A stretch of DNA of 64,000 nt, taken from contig CAZPPT010000005.1 in the NCBI GenBank assembly GCA_964588555.1, forward strand, positions 35,639 through 99,638. Direction: 5' to 3'. A program made the translations under genes and the position numbers. The notes below the pieces were generated by a model. That model did no database searches and was not told the origin of the DNA. It saw only the letters and a program-made list of their open reading frames with translations. Positions 17,074-25,948 of the stretch are shown here, one piece after another. The DNA is from JAGVWJ01 sp964588555 (GTDB lineage: Archaea > Micrarchaeota > Micrarchaeia > Anstonellales > Bilamarchaeaceae). How positions within the stretch are numbered: position 1 is the stretch's first letter; each line of letters opens with the position of its first letter.

Positions 17074-19295
17074 TCTTCTATCGCTTCCTTGAACCGTTCC
17101 TTCTTTAGTATGAGGAGCGCATCAATCGTCTTGTGCCTCAGGCCAATTGCGACCAGCGAGTCGCCGATGATTGCAATGCTGTTGTATTCTTCAAGTGCCA
17201 TCTCCTTAATCGCCACCTGCATATAATCAAGGAGCTTCGTGGTGAGCGCCCCGGCCATCGTTCCTGATTTCCCATTAACTTTGGAAAATACTGCCTTACC
17301 ATCCTTTGTGAGTACTACTCCTGTAAAGAGGCCGCGCTCAAGCATGTTGCTTGCAACCGTATCAACTGAAACCTCGCGTCGTTTCAGCACCTCCCCTTCA
17401 AGGCTTACCTCTGCGTGTTCCTGGGCGAATCGCCGGAGCGCCCAGAGCCTAAGTGCCGGCGGTATCTTGGTAAGCGCTGAGCCGTATACTTCGCCGGTCC
17501 CCTCAAGTTGTTTATGTATATCCGTTTTCCAGGCTTCCCAGTTTTCCTGTGCAATTCGCTTTCGTTCCTCAAGCCGCTGGAGTGCGCCCTCGATCTTTAT
17601 GAGGTGGTTTTCCACCTCGCGTTTTGAGAACTCATCCATTTTCTTGCTTAGTTCTGTTACGTGAGCTATGGAAATGGACGATGCAAGGTCGTCCTCGATA
17701 TTTACCTCAAAATTTTCCTGCCGCATCACCGCAATGAGTTTCTTAAGCGCTTCTATATCTGCCTTTAATTCGTTTGCGCGGTTTACGAACGCACCCCGTT
17801 CGTCACGCAGCCGTTTCCCATAGAATTGCTCAAGCGTATATACCTTGATAATGTTTTCAATGCTTAGTGCGATGAGCACCGGCCCGCTTACTACTCCCAG
17901 TATCGCCACGAGGCCGACCGGCTCGGCGATAAGGAAGTCTACGCTTTCAAGGAGGAGGAGGGGTTCGCGAACCGCCTTGGCGAATATCGTTGCGGCGGCA
18001 AGCCCAAGCCCAAGCGCAACCGTGCCGGTAATAATATCCGTTTTCCACTGGACAGTTGTCCTCATAAATGCGGCATATATCCCTTGCCTGGCAGGTTGCC
18101 CTGCGAGTTTTTTCCGGAGTATGTGTATGAGTATCCTGAGAAATACGTATCCCAGGCGTAATACAATCAGGGTAAATGCAAATGCAAGGCCAAGTGCAAT
18201 ATAGTAGTTCTGGAGTATCCCAAAAAGGAGCAAATACAACGAAACTACTGGTTGGAGGAATTCAAGATTAATTGTCTTCAGCCGTATCTGTGGGCTCCGG
18301 TAGGAATCAAGCAGCTCCTCAGGCGGGATAGGGGTCTCAATCTCATAAAAAAATATGCTTCTTTCGCGCAGTGACTGCTCTGCAGGCCATTCAATCCGCA
18401 GCCCGCTTGCGGTTTCGGTCGTAGTAATTGCGTCCGGGGAGGCAACTCCCTCCTCGCCTATTTGGGCTGCAGTCGGGACTGTGTCGGCAAACACCAAGTC
18501 ATTAAATCCAAGCTGCCTACTTTTTTCCCCGTTTTCCTGTGTCCTGTCAGCCAGAACCGTTATGCGGTAATGGTATGTCATGGGTCGTGTAGAATAATTA
18601 GCCACTTTCTTTGCAATCTGCTGAAGGATTGGGGCCCTATAATCACTTCTGCCGCAGAGCATGAGTTCTTTTTGTGAGATGATCGGGTTTGCGTTTGCAG
18701 ATGCGACCTTGGCCGTAAGCCGTTCGATCGTTTCAATAAGTTGCCGTTTTTGAATGTCTGACAGGCTGTTTAGCTTTGGCGCGTCCGAGCCGATGGCGGG
18801 CAGGAGGTTTCTCCGCACTTCGGTCATATCACGCACATAAAGGAGCACTGAGTGTCCCAGTGCCGAGCGGAACTCTTCGGCAAGCCGCTTGCATTTTGCA
18901 GAATGTGCCGAGCAGAACTCAACGCAGGTGTGGAGGTTTCCGCAGTTTACCTCAAGCGTACCGATGCTTGATGCACATGCATCATCCGTTTTCTTGTAAT
19001 TTGCGTCAAACTCAGATATCTGATCCACTATCTCGATTATCTGGGCGCCGCGCACTTCATTAAACGAGCCGACCTCAACTTCGTTTTCTACATACGCGCT
19101 TATCGTTCGCTGCGTCGTGATTCCGTCTGCCTTAATCGGCGCAAATACGTACGTGGTGACGTCGGTGCGGCCGTCATTGTCAACATCAAAGGGTTCTGAC
19201 GTTACAATCGTTTCCTTTTGCATGGCGGACACGTCCCGTTCGGAACTGCAGCCCGCAACCAGCATAATCACTAGGAGGATCACTACCCATCTCAT
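17046..19295 (-). CDS. Large lipoprotein/membrane protein with coiled coil and cytoplasmic C-terminal domain
   Basis: The 749 residues begin with a lipobox signal (MLVAGC) and a calcium-loop-like DVDNDGRTDV at about 38-47. The external domain carries a Cys cluster (VNCGNLHTCVEFC) and runs to about 345. Three to four membrane helices lie between 350 and 490 (LYLLLFGIL, LGLGLAAATIF, VAILGVVSGPVLIAL). A coiled-coil follows at about 500-620. The C-terminal 130 residues look like a small alpha/beta sensor-type domain ending AIIGDSLVAIGLRHK, Roadblock-like at best. It overlaps the JAMM-like gene. I do not recognise the family as a whole; an outside-to-inside signalling or scaffold role is inference. 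Confidence 0.75.
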   Translation of the reverse strand: MRWVVILLVIMLVAGCSSERDVSAMQKETIVTSEPFDVDNDGRTDVTTYVFAPIKADGITTQRTISAYVENEVEVGSFNEVRGAQIIEIVDQISEFDANYKKTDDACASSIGTLEVNCGNLHTCVEFCSAHSAKCKRLAEEFRSALGHSVLLYVRDMTEVRRNLLPAIGSDAPKLNSLSDIQKRQLIETIERLTAKVASANANPIISQKELMLCGRSDYRAPILQQIAKKVANYSTRPMTYHYRITVLADRTQENGEKSRQLGFNDLVFADTVPTAAQIGEEGVASPDAITTTETASGLRIEWPAEQSLRERSIFFYEIETPIPPEELLDSYRSPQIRLKTINLEFLQPVVSLYLLLFGILQNYYIALGLAFAFTLIVLRLGYVFLRILIHILRKKLAGQPARQGIYAAFMRTTVQWKTDIITGTVALGLGLAAATIFAKAVREPLLLLESVDFLIAEPVGLVAILGVVSGPVLIALSIENIIKVYTLEQFYGKRLRDERGAFVNRANELKADIEALKKLIAVMRQENFEVNIEDDLASSISIAHVTELSKKMDEFSKREVENHLIKIEGALQRLEERKRIAQENWEAWKTDIHKQLEGTGEVYGSALTKIPPALRLWALRRFAQEHAEVSLEGEVLKRREVSVDTVASNMLERGLFTGVVLTKDGKAVFSKVNGKSGTMAGALTTKLLDYMQVAIKEMALEEYNSIAIIGDSLVAIGLRHKTIDALLILKKERFKEAIEEWKAKMKNF

Positions 19296-19331
19296 GGAAA
19301 GATTTATTACTCTTCATTTAAAAGTTTATTC

Positions 19332-20594
19332 ATGCCGAACGCCCGCATGCATGCGCTTTTGTCCAGTATACTCAAAACCATTAAACCAAGCAAGGGGGAG
19401 CGTGCACAGGAACATGCCTTTGCGAGGCGGGCTTTGCTTCGTATTAAGTCTGCCACTACGGCCAAGGTCACACTTACCGGCAGCATCGCAAAAGATACCT
19501 TCCTTAAGGATAAAAAGGACATAGACATATTTGTCCTCTTTAAGAGGGACGTGCCAAAATCAGACCTTCGGTCCCGCGTACTAGATATTGCAAAAAAGGC
19601 GTTCCCTTTAAGCCCATTTCTTCTTAGTTATGCGGAACATCCGTATGTGCGGCTTACGCTTGAAGGCAGGCGCATCGACATCGTTCCGGCATACGAAATA
19701 CGCTCTTCACGCGACCTTCAAAGCGCGGTTGACCGGAGCGTGCTTCACACGCGCTTTATCCGCCGCAACCTTTCGGTTCGACGGCGTGACGACGTCCTTT
19801 TGCTAAAAAAATTCCTCCGTTCTGCGGAACTCTACGGTGCAGAAATTCGGGTGCAGGGGTTCTCGGGGTACTTGTGCGAGCTCCTTATCATACGGTATCG
19901 TGGCTTTGTGCCCCTTTTGCGCCACGCATCGCGCTGGAAATTCCCTGTCTTTATTGACTGTGCGGGATTTTATCGGAAATCCCGCGAACGCCGTGCGATT
20001 TCTGAAAAATTAAAACACCCATTCATCGTCATCGACCCGACTGACAGAAATAGGAACGTTGCCGCTGCGGTGAGCGAAGAAAACCTAAAGCGCTTTATTG
20101 CACGCGCAAAAAGGTTTATTGCCAATCCAAGCGGTCGCTTCTTTGCGGACCCAAAAACATTTGAAGAAAAAATGGCCATGCTGCCAAACCGCTATCTTAT
20201 TACCTTTGCAAAGCCCGAAGTAGTCGATGATGTCCTCTGGGGCCAGCTCCGTAAACTCGAGCGCCAGTTACGGCAGTTTTTGGAAAAGCATGAATTTAAT
20301 GCGCGTGTTTTGATTGATAGCGACGGCTTGATCCGGCTTGTCGTTTCATTCAAAAGCGATGCGCTTCCTTCAACCATATTCCTGAGGGGCCCGTCGACCG
20401 CACTACGCGAACACGTCCGTGCATTCAAAAAATCACATCCGCGCGCCCGATTCATAATTAAAAATAAAACCATGTACGCCCGTGTTCCGCGTCGCCTTGT
20501 TAACCCGCATATGGCACTCGCCGAATTTTTCAAAACTGCGCAGCTGCCAAGCCATCTGGATAAGGAGAGCGTGAAAATTAATCAGGTCCCGTAA
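19332..20594 (+). CDS. cca: CCA-adding tRNA nucleotidyltransferase, archaeal class I
   Basis: This enzyme adds or repairs the 3' CCA of tRNAs. The 420-residue product shows the class I nucleotidyltransferase signature LTGSIAKDTFLKDKKDIDIF at about 48-67, with the metal-binding Asp pair in DID and a third Asp in RIDIVPAY at about 115. An archaeal-type tail domain follows, with VLLLKKFLRS. A TTTATTACT box about 26 bases upstream suggests a leaderless transcript. The last 17 bases overlap the end of the convergent kinase-fold gene. Confidence 0.95.
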   Translation: MPNARMHALLSSILKTIKPSKGERAQEHAFARRALLRIKSATTAKVTLTGSIAKDTFLKDKKDIDIFVLFKRDVPKSDLRSRVLDIAKKAFPLSPFLLSYAEHPYVRLTLEGRRIDIVPAYEIRSSRDLQSAVDRSVLHTRFIRRNLSVRRRDDVLLLKKFLRSAELYGAEIRVQGFSGYLCELLIIRYRGFVPLLRHASRWKFPVFIDCAGFYRKSRERRAISEKLKHPFIVIDPTDRNRNVAAAVSEENLKRFIARAKRFIANPSGRFFADPKTFEEKMAMLPNRYLITFAKPEVVDDVLWGQLRKLERQLRQFLEKHEFNARVLIDSDGLIRLVVSFKSDALPSTIFLRGPSTALREHVRAFKKSHPRARFIIKNKTMYARVPRRLVNPHMALAEFFKTAQLPSHLDKESVKINQVP

Positions 20595-21399
20595 TCTTTC
20601 TTTCTGGGTCTATGAGGATTAGGTCAAATTCGCCTGTTCTTATGTCAAAATCCCTCACGAGCACATTGCCTCGGTTCAGGTCGCCGATGTCCGGGATTTT
20701 ATCTCGTATTGATCTAACGAACTTATTGAATGCTCGCAGGAGTGCCGCGTTTCTTTCATCACTTGCCCTAAAGTATTGGTTCATCCGGTCTATTTGCCCT
20801 GAAAATCTGATCGACTTTCCATATTCAATGGCAAATGCGGGAAAAATGCCGACTACTTGTTCAACAGACGGGCCGTTGATGAGTTCTATAAACTGGTATG
20901 ATTCGCCCGAATCGATTTCATCCTTCACAGTAAAACCATAAAATTTTGCTGCCGGAACCCCCTTTTTTTCGAGCTCGGCGAACAGCTGAATAATTGCTGC
21001 AAGGTCTGCCCGATCCGCGTATTTCCCAAACGGTCCCTCTCCAGATTCCTGTTCTACAAAATCCTGGCCCGTTGTTACCTTAACCGCCATGCCAAACGCA
21101 CGATATATCCTGCTCACCGATTCTGCAATGAGTTGGTGTGCCTCAAATTGCCTGCCTTCCTCAACGAACCTTCGAATTCCCCGCCCAACGATTCGCGAAT
21201 TTTTCCTACCCTCCTTTGTCATAAAATGAAATGCCCGCATTGCTTCGTTGTGAATGAGTATGCTTTTGTCTTCGTAAAAGTACGCCTGGCCTTCGCGAAA
21301 TTTTGCCTGCCCTCTAAGGCATGAGCCTGTGAAATTTTGTCGCTTATCTCCCCACAAAAGCGTAAGGGTCGGGCTCTCGAGCCGTTTTTGTCGTGCCAT
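20578..21399 (-). CDS. Protein-kinase-fold / phosphotransferase-like protein
   Basis: The 273-residue protein has a late DIGDLNRGNVLVRDFD motif at about 238-253, matching the catalytic loop of aminoglycoside-phosphotransferase or RIO-like kinases (HGDxxxxN), followed by LILIDPE, which fits the DFG-type metal Asp. Here the usual His before GD is Ile. A Lys in MAVKVT could be the ATP-binding lysine. The N-terminal 60 residues form a beta-rich part outside the kinase core. The fold is fairly clear; the substrate is unknown. Its 3' end overlaps cca by 17 bases. Confidence 0.7.
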   Translation of the reverse strand: MARQKRLESPTLTLLWGDKRQNFTGSCLRGQAKFREGQAYFYEDKSILIHNEAMRAFHFMTKEGRKNSRIVGRGIRRFVEEGRQFEAHQLIAESVSRIYRAFGMAVKVTTGQDFVEQESGEGPFGKYADRADLAAIIQLFAELEKKGVPAAKFYGFTVKDEIDSGESYQFIELINGPSVEQVVGIFPAFAIEYGKSIRFSGQIDRMNQYFRASDERNAALLRAFNKFVRSIRDKIPDIGDLNRGNVLVRDFDIRTGEFDLILIDPERKITGPD

Positions 21400-21455
21400 A
21401 TCTACACTATATATAATTTAGTTTATAAACCTTATTTTCCATAAAAAATAACCTA

Positions 21456-21602
21456 TTAAGGTTTCAGTTCCTTCACAATGATCGCAGCCCCGGCCGTTAT
21501 TGCACCTATGCATAAGGGACATGGCGTGCGCATGACTGCGAGCTCGCCTGCACCCGCCAAGATCATAGTAGCCCCGGTTGCAAGGTTTGTTTTATTTAAC
21601 AT
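21456..21602 (-). CDS. 48-residue CPLC protein, last gene of the toxin-antitoxin operon
   Basis: An ATG at 21602 preceded by GAGTGA (six-base spacing) encodes 48 residues ending KELKP. Two hydrophobic Ala/Gly-rich stretches surround a CPLC motif at about 28-31, so it could sit in or on the membrane with a redox-active or metal-binding Cys pair. It starts only five bases after the stop of the RelE-like toxin, with its ribosome site lying inside the toxin gene. I do not recognise a family. Confidence 0.6.
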   Translation of the reverse strand: MLNKTNLATGATMILAGAGELAVMRTPCPLCIGAITAGAAIIVKELKP

Positions 21603-21607
21603 GGTTT

Positions 21608-21886
21608 TCACTCTATAAATCTTTTCTTGTATATCTTATCGTGGTGGTCAAAATCAATGAACTTAACCGTCTTTGTATTTTCTATAATTCTAAAAATAAG
21701 CACGAAATGGGTATCGATATGAACACTTCTGTAATCCCTAAGGCCGTATTGCAGTGGTTTGTAATGGTTTGGATATAGAAGTATCTGTTCCATCTTTTTC
21801 CTGATTTTTTCGTATCGCGAATAATTGTTTTTGAATAAATCCGCGAGTATCTCAGATATAGTATGTGTAAACTCTGGTTGATGCAT
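21608..21886 (-). CDS. RelE/ParE-family toxin
   Basis: The 92-residue basic protein has the compact RelE-like fold pattern: two N-terminal helices (FTHTISEILADLF; YEKIRKKMEQIL), then strands YRSVHID, FVLIFRI and KTVKFIDFDHHDKIY. The C-terminal His-His-Asp-Lys-x-Tyr group is typical of the ribosome-bound mRNA-cutting branch. It starts one base after the stop of the antitoxin-like gene, the usual arrangement. Confidence 0.85.
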   Translation of the reverse strand: MHQPEFTHTISEILADLFKNNYSRYEKIRKKMEQILLYPNHYKPLQYGLRDYRSVHIDTHFVLIFRIIENTKTVKFIDFDHHDKIYKKRFIE

Positions 21887-21887
21887 A

Positions 21888-22106
21888 TTAATCTCTTTTT
21901 AGTTCTTTTTCAAACTCATCCAGATTTTTGTACTTTTTGGAGGGTTCGTTCTCCATTTTTTTTAGTTTTTCGACGTACTCTGACCTAACGTCGTGAAGGT
22001 CATTGCTTATTGTCTGTATATTTTCTTCCATTTCAAGCACTTTTTTCTTTATAAATACAAGATCTGCAGATATCTGCTTTAAATAAACATTTTCTGATTC
22101 GCCCAT
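21888..22106 (-). CDS. Antitoxin-like small coiled-coil protein
   Basis: The 72-residue product is almost all helix: ADLVFIKKKVLEMEENI makes a heptad pattern and the tail DEFEKELKRD is charged. This resembles the archaeal RelB-like partners found directly upstream of RelE toxins; the tail would wrap the toxin. It overlaps the upstream 36-residue gene by 28 bases and ends one base before the toxin start. Confidence 0.8.
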   Translation of the reverse strand: MGESENVYLKQISADLVFIKKKVLEMEENIQTISNDLHDVRSEYVEKLKKMENEPSKKYKNLDEFEKELKRD

Positions 22107-22189
22107 TCTATCACCTTATTAGATTTATTTATTATGTGATTTTTTATCAGTATCTCTCGCAAGACCTTGATAGTCTCTCTTTTTTCCAT
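22079..22189 (-). CDS. 36-residue leader gene of the toxin-antitoxin operon
   Basis: The ATG at 22189 lies about 26 bases after a TATA-like GATTTAAAG (22210-22219 on the minus strand), so it would be leaderless. The peptide (MEKRETIKVLREI at the start) is helical and basic and ends QKMFI. Its 3' end overlaps the antitoxin start by 28 bases. It may be a DNA-binding helper or simply a coupled leader peptide. The support is context and spacing. Confidence 0.45.
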   Translation of the reverse strand: MEKRETIKVLREILIKNHIINKSNKVIEWANQKMFI

Positions 22190-22217
22190 AACTAGAATGC
22201 CCTTGCTTTCTTTAAAT

Positions 22218-22808
22218 CTATTTTGTTTTTTCTTTTTTGCCCATATAGTGGTTAAAGAGCGGAAATATATAAAATGGCAAAACGATCCCTGCGATCGCAC
22301 CGGTGACTACGCGTGTAAGGTTCGTGCTTTCGTAATCGCCAAATATGCCAAGCTCGCCCAGAAGCTGCATTCCCCCGTCAAATCCGATCGGTATAATGGC
22401 GAGTAGCAGGTATATTGCCGGCGGCACGCGCGCATCCTCAAGTTTACGGGCAAATGGGTAGACGAGTGCCCCAAGAAGTACTGCCCCATAGATCCCAATG
22501 TCACGAGCACATACGGGTAATTTATAACCGACATTCCCCGCTTCATTTACCGTGCGCACAATTCTATTGTCATTTGGTACGTACTCACCCGCCTGCCTGA
22601 AGCAATCCGCAACAAAGAAGCCTCCCGCTCCATCTGCAAAGAGGCATTGTGAGCGGGATATTTTCTGGTGGCACGCCCAGGAAAATCCAGGGTCATACAA
22701 TGCCGGTACAATCGGGTCGCCCCGGTGTGCGAGGTACGGCGTATAAAATATGGCAAAAAGAAATAATGCAACACCAAGTGTGAAGAGTGCGTAAAATAGT
22801 TTTCCCAT
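22218..22808 (-). CDS. DUF2085-family membrane protein
   Basis: The 196-residue protein has about five membrane helices and the DUF2085 hallmarks: a CHQ motif in FSWACHQKISRSQC at about 44-57, and CARDIGIYGAVLLG at about 99-112. The conserved Cys and His residues suggest metal or redox chemistry at the outer face. The family is widespread in archaea and bacteria, with no established function. It follows the surface-protein operon by 30 bases on the same strand and may be its last gene. Confidence 0.85.
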   Translation of the reverse strand: MGKLFYALFTLGVALFLFAIFYTPYLAHRGDPIVPALYDPGFSWACHQKISRSQCLFADGAGGFFVADCFRQAGEYVPNDNRIVRTVNEAGNVGYKLPVCARDIGIYGAVLLGALVYPFARKLEDARVPPAIYLLLAIIPIGFDGGMQLLGELGIFGDYESTNLTRVVTGAIAGIVLPFYIFPLFNHYMGKKEKTK

Positions 22809-22838
22809 GGAATGTATCTGATATGTATGTATATATTC

Positions 22839-24062
22839 CTATCTCCGGATCCGAAGCCATAACAGCATAAGGAAAAACCCAAGCACAACGCTTGCCCCGG
22901 CAAGGGTAAGCGGCTTGCCATCATGGGCTTCGAGGCTTCGCCGCACAAGCGACCGGTTATTGCTCGTAATCCCCTCAACAGTGGCATTTCCATTTACTGA
23001 AAGAAACCTGCTTGCAATATGCTCCGTAAAGCCAAATGTGCGCCCGAACCGGTCAGTGACTTCAAGCGTAAGCGCATGGAGTCCCGTTCCTTCATAGGTG
23101 TTGTTTATGAGGTATGCATACGCAATGTTTTCTTCAAGGAGCCCGCGCGGCAGGGCATCCGAATAATTTCCCTGCACTATAATTGAGCTATTTTGTACGA
23201 GTGCTTTTGAGCGTATTTCAAGCGCCCCAAGGCTTCCATTATGCACCTCAAACTCATGCGTCCTTGTTTCATTAAGGGGTTGGCCGTCAATAAGTACTCC
23301 CACTTTGTAGAATTTCCTGCGCGAAAGCACGAGGGAGTCAAAACGGTTATTTTGGTACCACTGCTCGCGAAGTGCAGGCTTTACCAGAAAAAATGCCGGC
23401 TCACCATTTTCCACGCTGTAGTTTTTGCTTGCGGAAAATTGCCTCACAAATGCCTGCGTCGCGGTGTCTATACTGTATAGTTCGCACGTCGGCACGCAGC
23501 TGCCCGCGCTTCCCCCTTCACTGCAGGGAAGATACCTATAGTGGTGCACCGTCCTGTCGTACGTAAAGGTCATGTTGCCCAGGATGGTTATTGTCATGTT
23601 GTGGTAGCCCGTCACCGCATCAAGTTCGCTTTCATTAAACGGTACGGGTGCGACAAGGCTTGCGGGTGCGGGAGCCGACATGGCCGTGCCGTTATATTCA
23701 AACAAGAGGCGTGCATCAACCGACTTATTTAGGAAGGAAAGCTGCACCCCGTCGGTGCATGCTTCAAGGTCAGGGGGCCTTTGGACAAATAAGGCATGGC
23801 TCTCCGCGTATACAAAGACCACTTGCGGCAGTTGCTCGCGTGAAATGACTCCGTCAACAGAGGGGTCCACCGCCACTATTCTCGCACCGATCGCCCGTAC
23901 GGGGTCTGTCACTGTTGGCTGGTGCACGGGCAATTCCGTAAGAAGCGACGCCTCAAGCCCCGGCGTAAGCGCTTCGTTTGCGCTTTGCACCGGGCTAAAC
24001 GGCGGATCAGGGAAACTGCCTGCAGCGGTGCCCATGATGATCAAGAGTATGAGCGCCTTCAT
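22839..24062 (-). CDS. Exported, C-terminally anchored surface glycoprotein, unknown function
   Basis: The 407 residues begin with a short signal peptide (MKALILLIIMG) and end with a membrane helix (about 385-402) and basic LRIRR, so most of the protein is outside. The external part is beta-rich and holds about a dozen N-x-S/T sites (for example NGT, NMT, NYS, NSS, NNT), many more than chance, so heavy N-glycosylation is expected. A Cys group (PCSEGGSAGSCVPTC) is near 178-190. It overlaps the next gene upstream by four bases (ATGA). Confidence 0.75.
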   Translation of the reverse strand: MKALILLIIMGTAAGSFPDPPFSPVQSANEALTPGLEASLLTELPVHQPTVTDPVRAIGARIVAVDPSVDGVISREQLPQVVFVYAESHALFVQRPPDLEACTDGVQLSFLNKSVDARLLFEYNGTAMSAPAPASLVAPVPFNESELDAVTGYHNMTITILGNMTFTYDRTVHHYRYLPCSEGGSAGSCVPTCELYSIDTATQAFVRQFSASKNYSVENGEPAFFLVKPALREQWYQNNRFDSLVLSRRKFYKVGVLIDGQPLNETRTHEFEVHNGSLGALEIRSKALVQNSSIIVQGNYSDALPRGLLEENIAYAYLINNTYEGTGLHALTLEVTDRFGRTFGFTEHIASRFLSVNGNATVEGITSNNRSLVRRSLEAHDGKPLTLAGASVVLGFFLMLLWLRIRR

Positions 24063-25948
24063 AGGACCTCATCGAGCCGTTCGAGCGAAACGAATTCTAC
24101 GGCCCCGTTGTACTCCTTTATGGCATATGACGCCCGCTCCCTTTCATCAAGCGCCGCACGCGCCTTCTTAAGGTCGCTTTCGCTTTCAAATACTATGATT
24201 GCCTTTTTTGAGAATGTGTCGCCAAAGAACCCGACTTCGTAATCCTGGGTGATGAACTTGTCGCCGCGCATCCTGGACGCAATGCCCTTTTCGATAAGCT
24301 TTTCAGAAATAATGCGTTTCATTACATTTTTGCGTATCTGGCCCGCGCCCGCTTTCTGGTAATATCCCATCGCTTCCTCGACATGCTCCTTTTTCTTTAA
24401 TTCGCGCAGTATTTCCTCACCGTTTCCTTCAGTCACGTCCGCGCCTTCAGTATAGTGTTTCTTAAGTGCAAATATGAACTCATGCGCCCGCACCGGTCCG
24501 TCAATCCCAAGTTCCTGCTGTGTTGTCCTGAATATGTCCAGCGCTTCCTTTACGGATATGCGCATCTCCTTTCGTATCTCTTCGCCGGCATCGCCAATGC
24601 GTATCATGTACGTCGGCCTGCGCGAAAGCGTTGCACCGACATAGATCACGGCGACAAGTGCGAGCCCTGGAAGGCCGTACTTAACATATATGTCAAGGGG
24701 GTCGTCCGCATTTTCTTCTACGGGTACGTCATAGTTTGTCCCAAAGAGGTTTATGGAAATTGTATGCATTCCCTTGCTTAGTTTTGTATATAGGGTCAAC
24801 CGGCCATTGTTTATTGTTACATTGTCCGGCGCCCCCCCGTCAAGGGATATAGGCGCCTGGAGGGTTTCGACAGGTGCGCCATCCACGGCGATGCCAAAAA
24901 CAAGCGTCCGCGCCCTTTTTTCCTCAAGCGTTATTGCGACCTTTTTTACGTGCGCGACCGCGCCGCTAACGGTCCCCCGGTTGTCCTCAACCTTTATGAG
25001 GTAATCCCCCGGTTCGTCAAATGAGAGTACCTGGTATATTACGCCGCCATCCACGATGCGGTTTTGTTTTTCCCGCCTAAGTTCCATGCCGTCCTTTTCG
25101 ACCACGAGGTATGCCGTGCCATTTGTCCGGTTAAGCTCAAGCCGAAAGTCGATGCGTTCCTTGGGTAGGACCTCATAGTAGCTTTCAACCGGCGAAATCT
25201 GCCGTTCAAGCGGCCTTGAATCAACTACCCCCCGCGTGCCAAACTGATATATGATGCGTGCATATGTCCTGTTTGCATTTTTCTCAAGAGGCATTGAAAT
25301 CGTGCCCGCCATGTTTTCCCCATCAAGCCTGAATTCCCTTTGTTCCCGTACGTTCCACACGTTCATGAGGATCGGCGTTACTAAGTCCTCGCCCCCCTCA
25401 ACAAACTCGTCAAGCGTCTCCTCATATACGATCACCCGTTTTTGAGCTTCCGGTGCAAGTTCATCGTACCAGTTTCGGGTCTTGACCGTACTTCCGCTTA
25501 ACACAAGGTCCTTCTTGCCGATATACACGACTGTCACATTTGTCCGGCCGAGCTTGTCCAGTACGTATGTCGGCATCGCGCCGCTTGCAACGATGTATAT
25601 TCCGTCAGTGAGCGCCTTTGTCGCACCGACAAGTTTTACGGTCAACCCCTGCGCTTCCACCGCGCGTATCTCCTGTACGAACTGTTCAAACCTGCTTGAG
25701 CCGATGCCCTTTTCTGTCATGATGTAAACGTTTTTAGGCGGCCGCTCCGCATAAGTGAACATGGTAACGGTTCCGCTCCCATTGTATGAAACGGGGACAT
25801 ACATGCTGTCCCCAAGCCTGCTTATATTGCCTATTTGTATTGTGCCATTGACCGATTCTGTTTGCGGCGCTGACGCAGTTGGGACAAATGAGAGTGCTAC
25901 GATGAATAGGAATACGGCCACAAGTACGATGCTTAGGTTTTTTAGCAT
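24059..25948 (-). CDS. Surface protein with cytoplasmic winged-helix-like tail
   Basis: The 629-residue protein has a signal peptide (LSIVLVAVFLFIVALSF), a beta-rich external region to about 425 with several glycosylation sites, one membrane helix at about 428-445 (GLPGLALVAVIYVGATL), and a cytoplasmic part of about 180 residues. That tail has two helical blocks (VKEALDIFRTTQQELG; ILRELKKKEHVEEAMGYY) and could bind protein or nucleic acid. It overlaps PheS upstream by seven bases and the glycoprotein downstream by four. No known family is recognised; the layout resembles an outside sensor linked to an inner domain. Confidence 0.72.
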   Translation of the reverse strand: MLKNLSIVLVAVFLFIVALSFVPTASAPQTESVNGTIQIGNISRLGDSMYVPVSYNGSGTVTMFTYAERPPKNVYIMTEKGIGSSRFEQFVQEIRAVEAQGLTVKLVGATKALTDGIYIVASGAMPTYVLDKLGRTNVTVVYIGKKDLVLSGSTVKTRNWYDELAPEAQKRVIVYEETLDEFVEGGEDLVTPILMNVWNVREQREFRLDGENMAGTISMPLEKNANRTYARIIYQFGTRGVVDSRPLERQISPVESYYEVLPKERIDFRLELNRTNGTAYLVVEKDGMELRREKQNRIVDGGVIYQVLSFDEPGDYLIKVEDNRGTVSGAVAHVKKVAITLEEKRARTLVFGIAVDGAPVETLQAPISLDGGAPDNVTINNGRLTLYTKLSKGMHTISINLFGTNYDVPVEENADDPLDIYVKYGLPGLALVAVIYVGATLSRRPTYMIRIGDAGEEIRKEMRISVKEALDIFRTTQQELGIDGPVRAHEFIFALKKHYTEGADVTEGNGEEILRELKKKEHVEEAMGYYQKAGAGQIRKNVMKRIISEKLIEKGIASRMRGDKFITQDYEVGFFGDTFSKKAIIVFESESDLKKARAALDERERASYAIKEYNGAVEFVSLERLDEVL

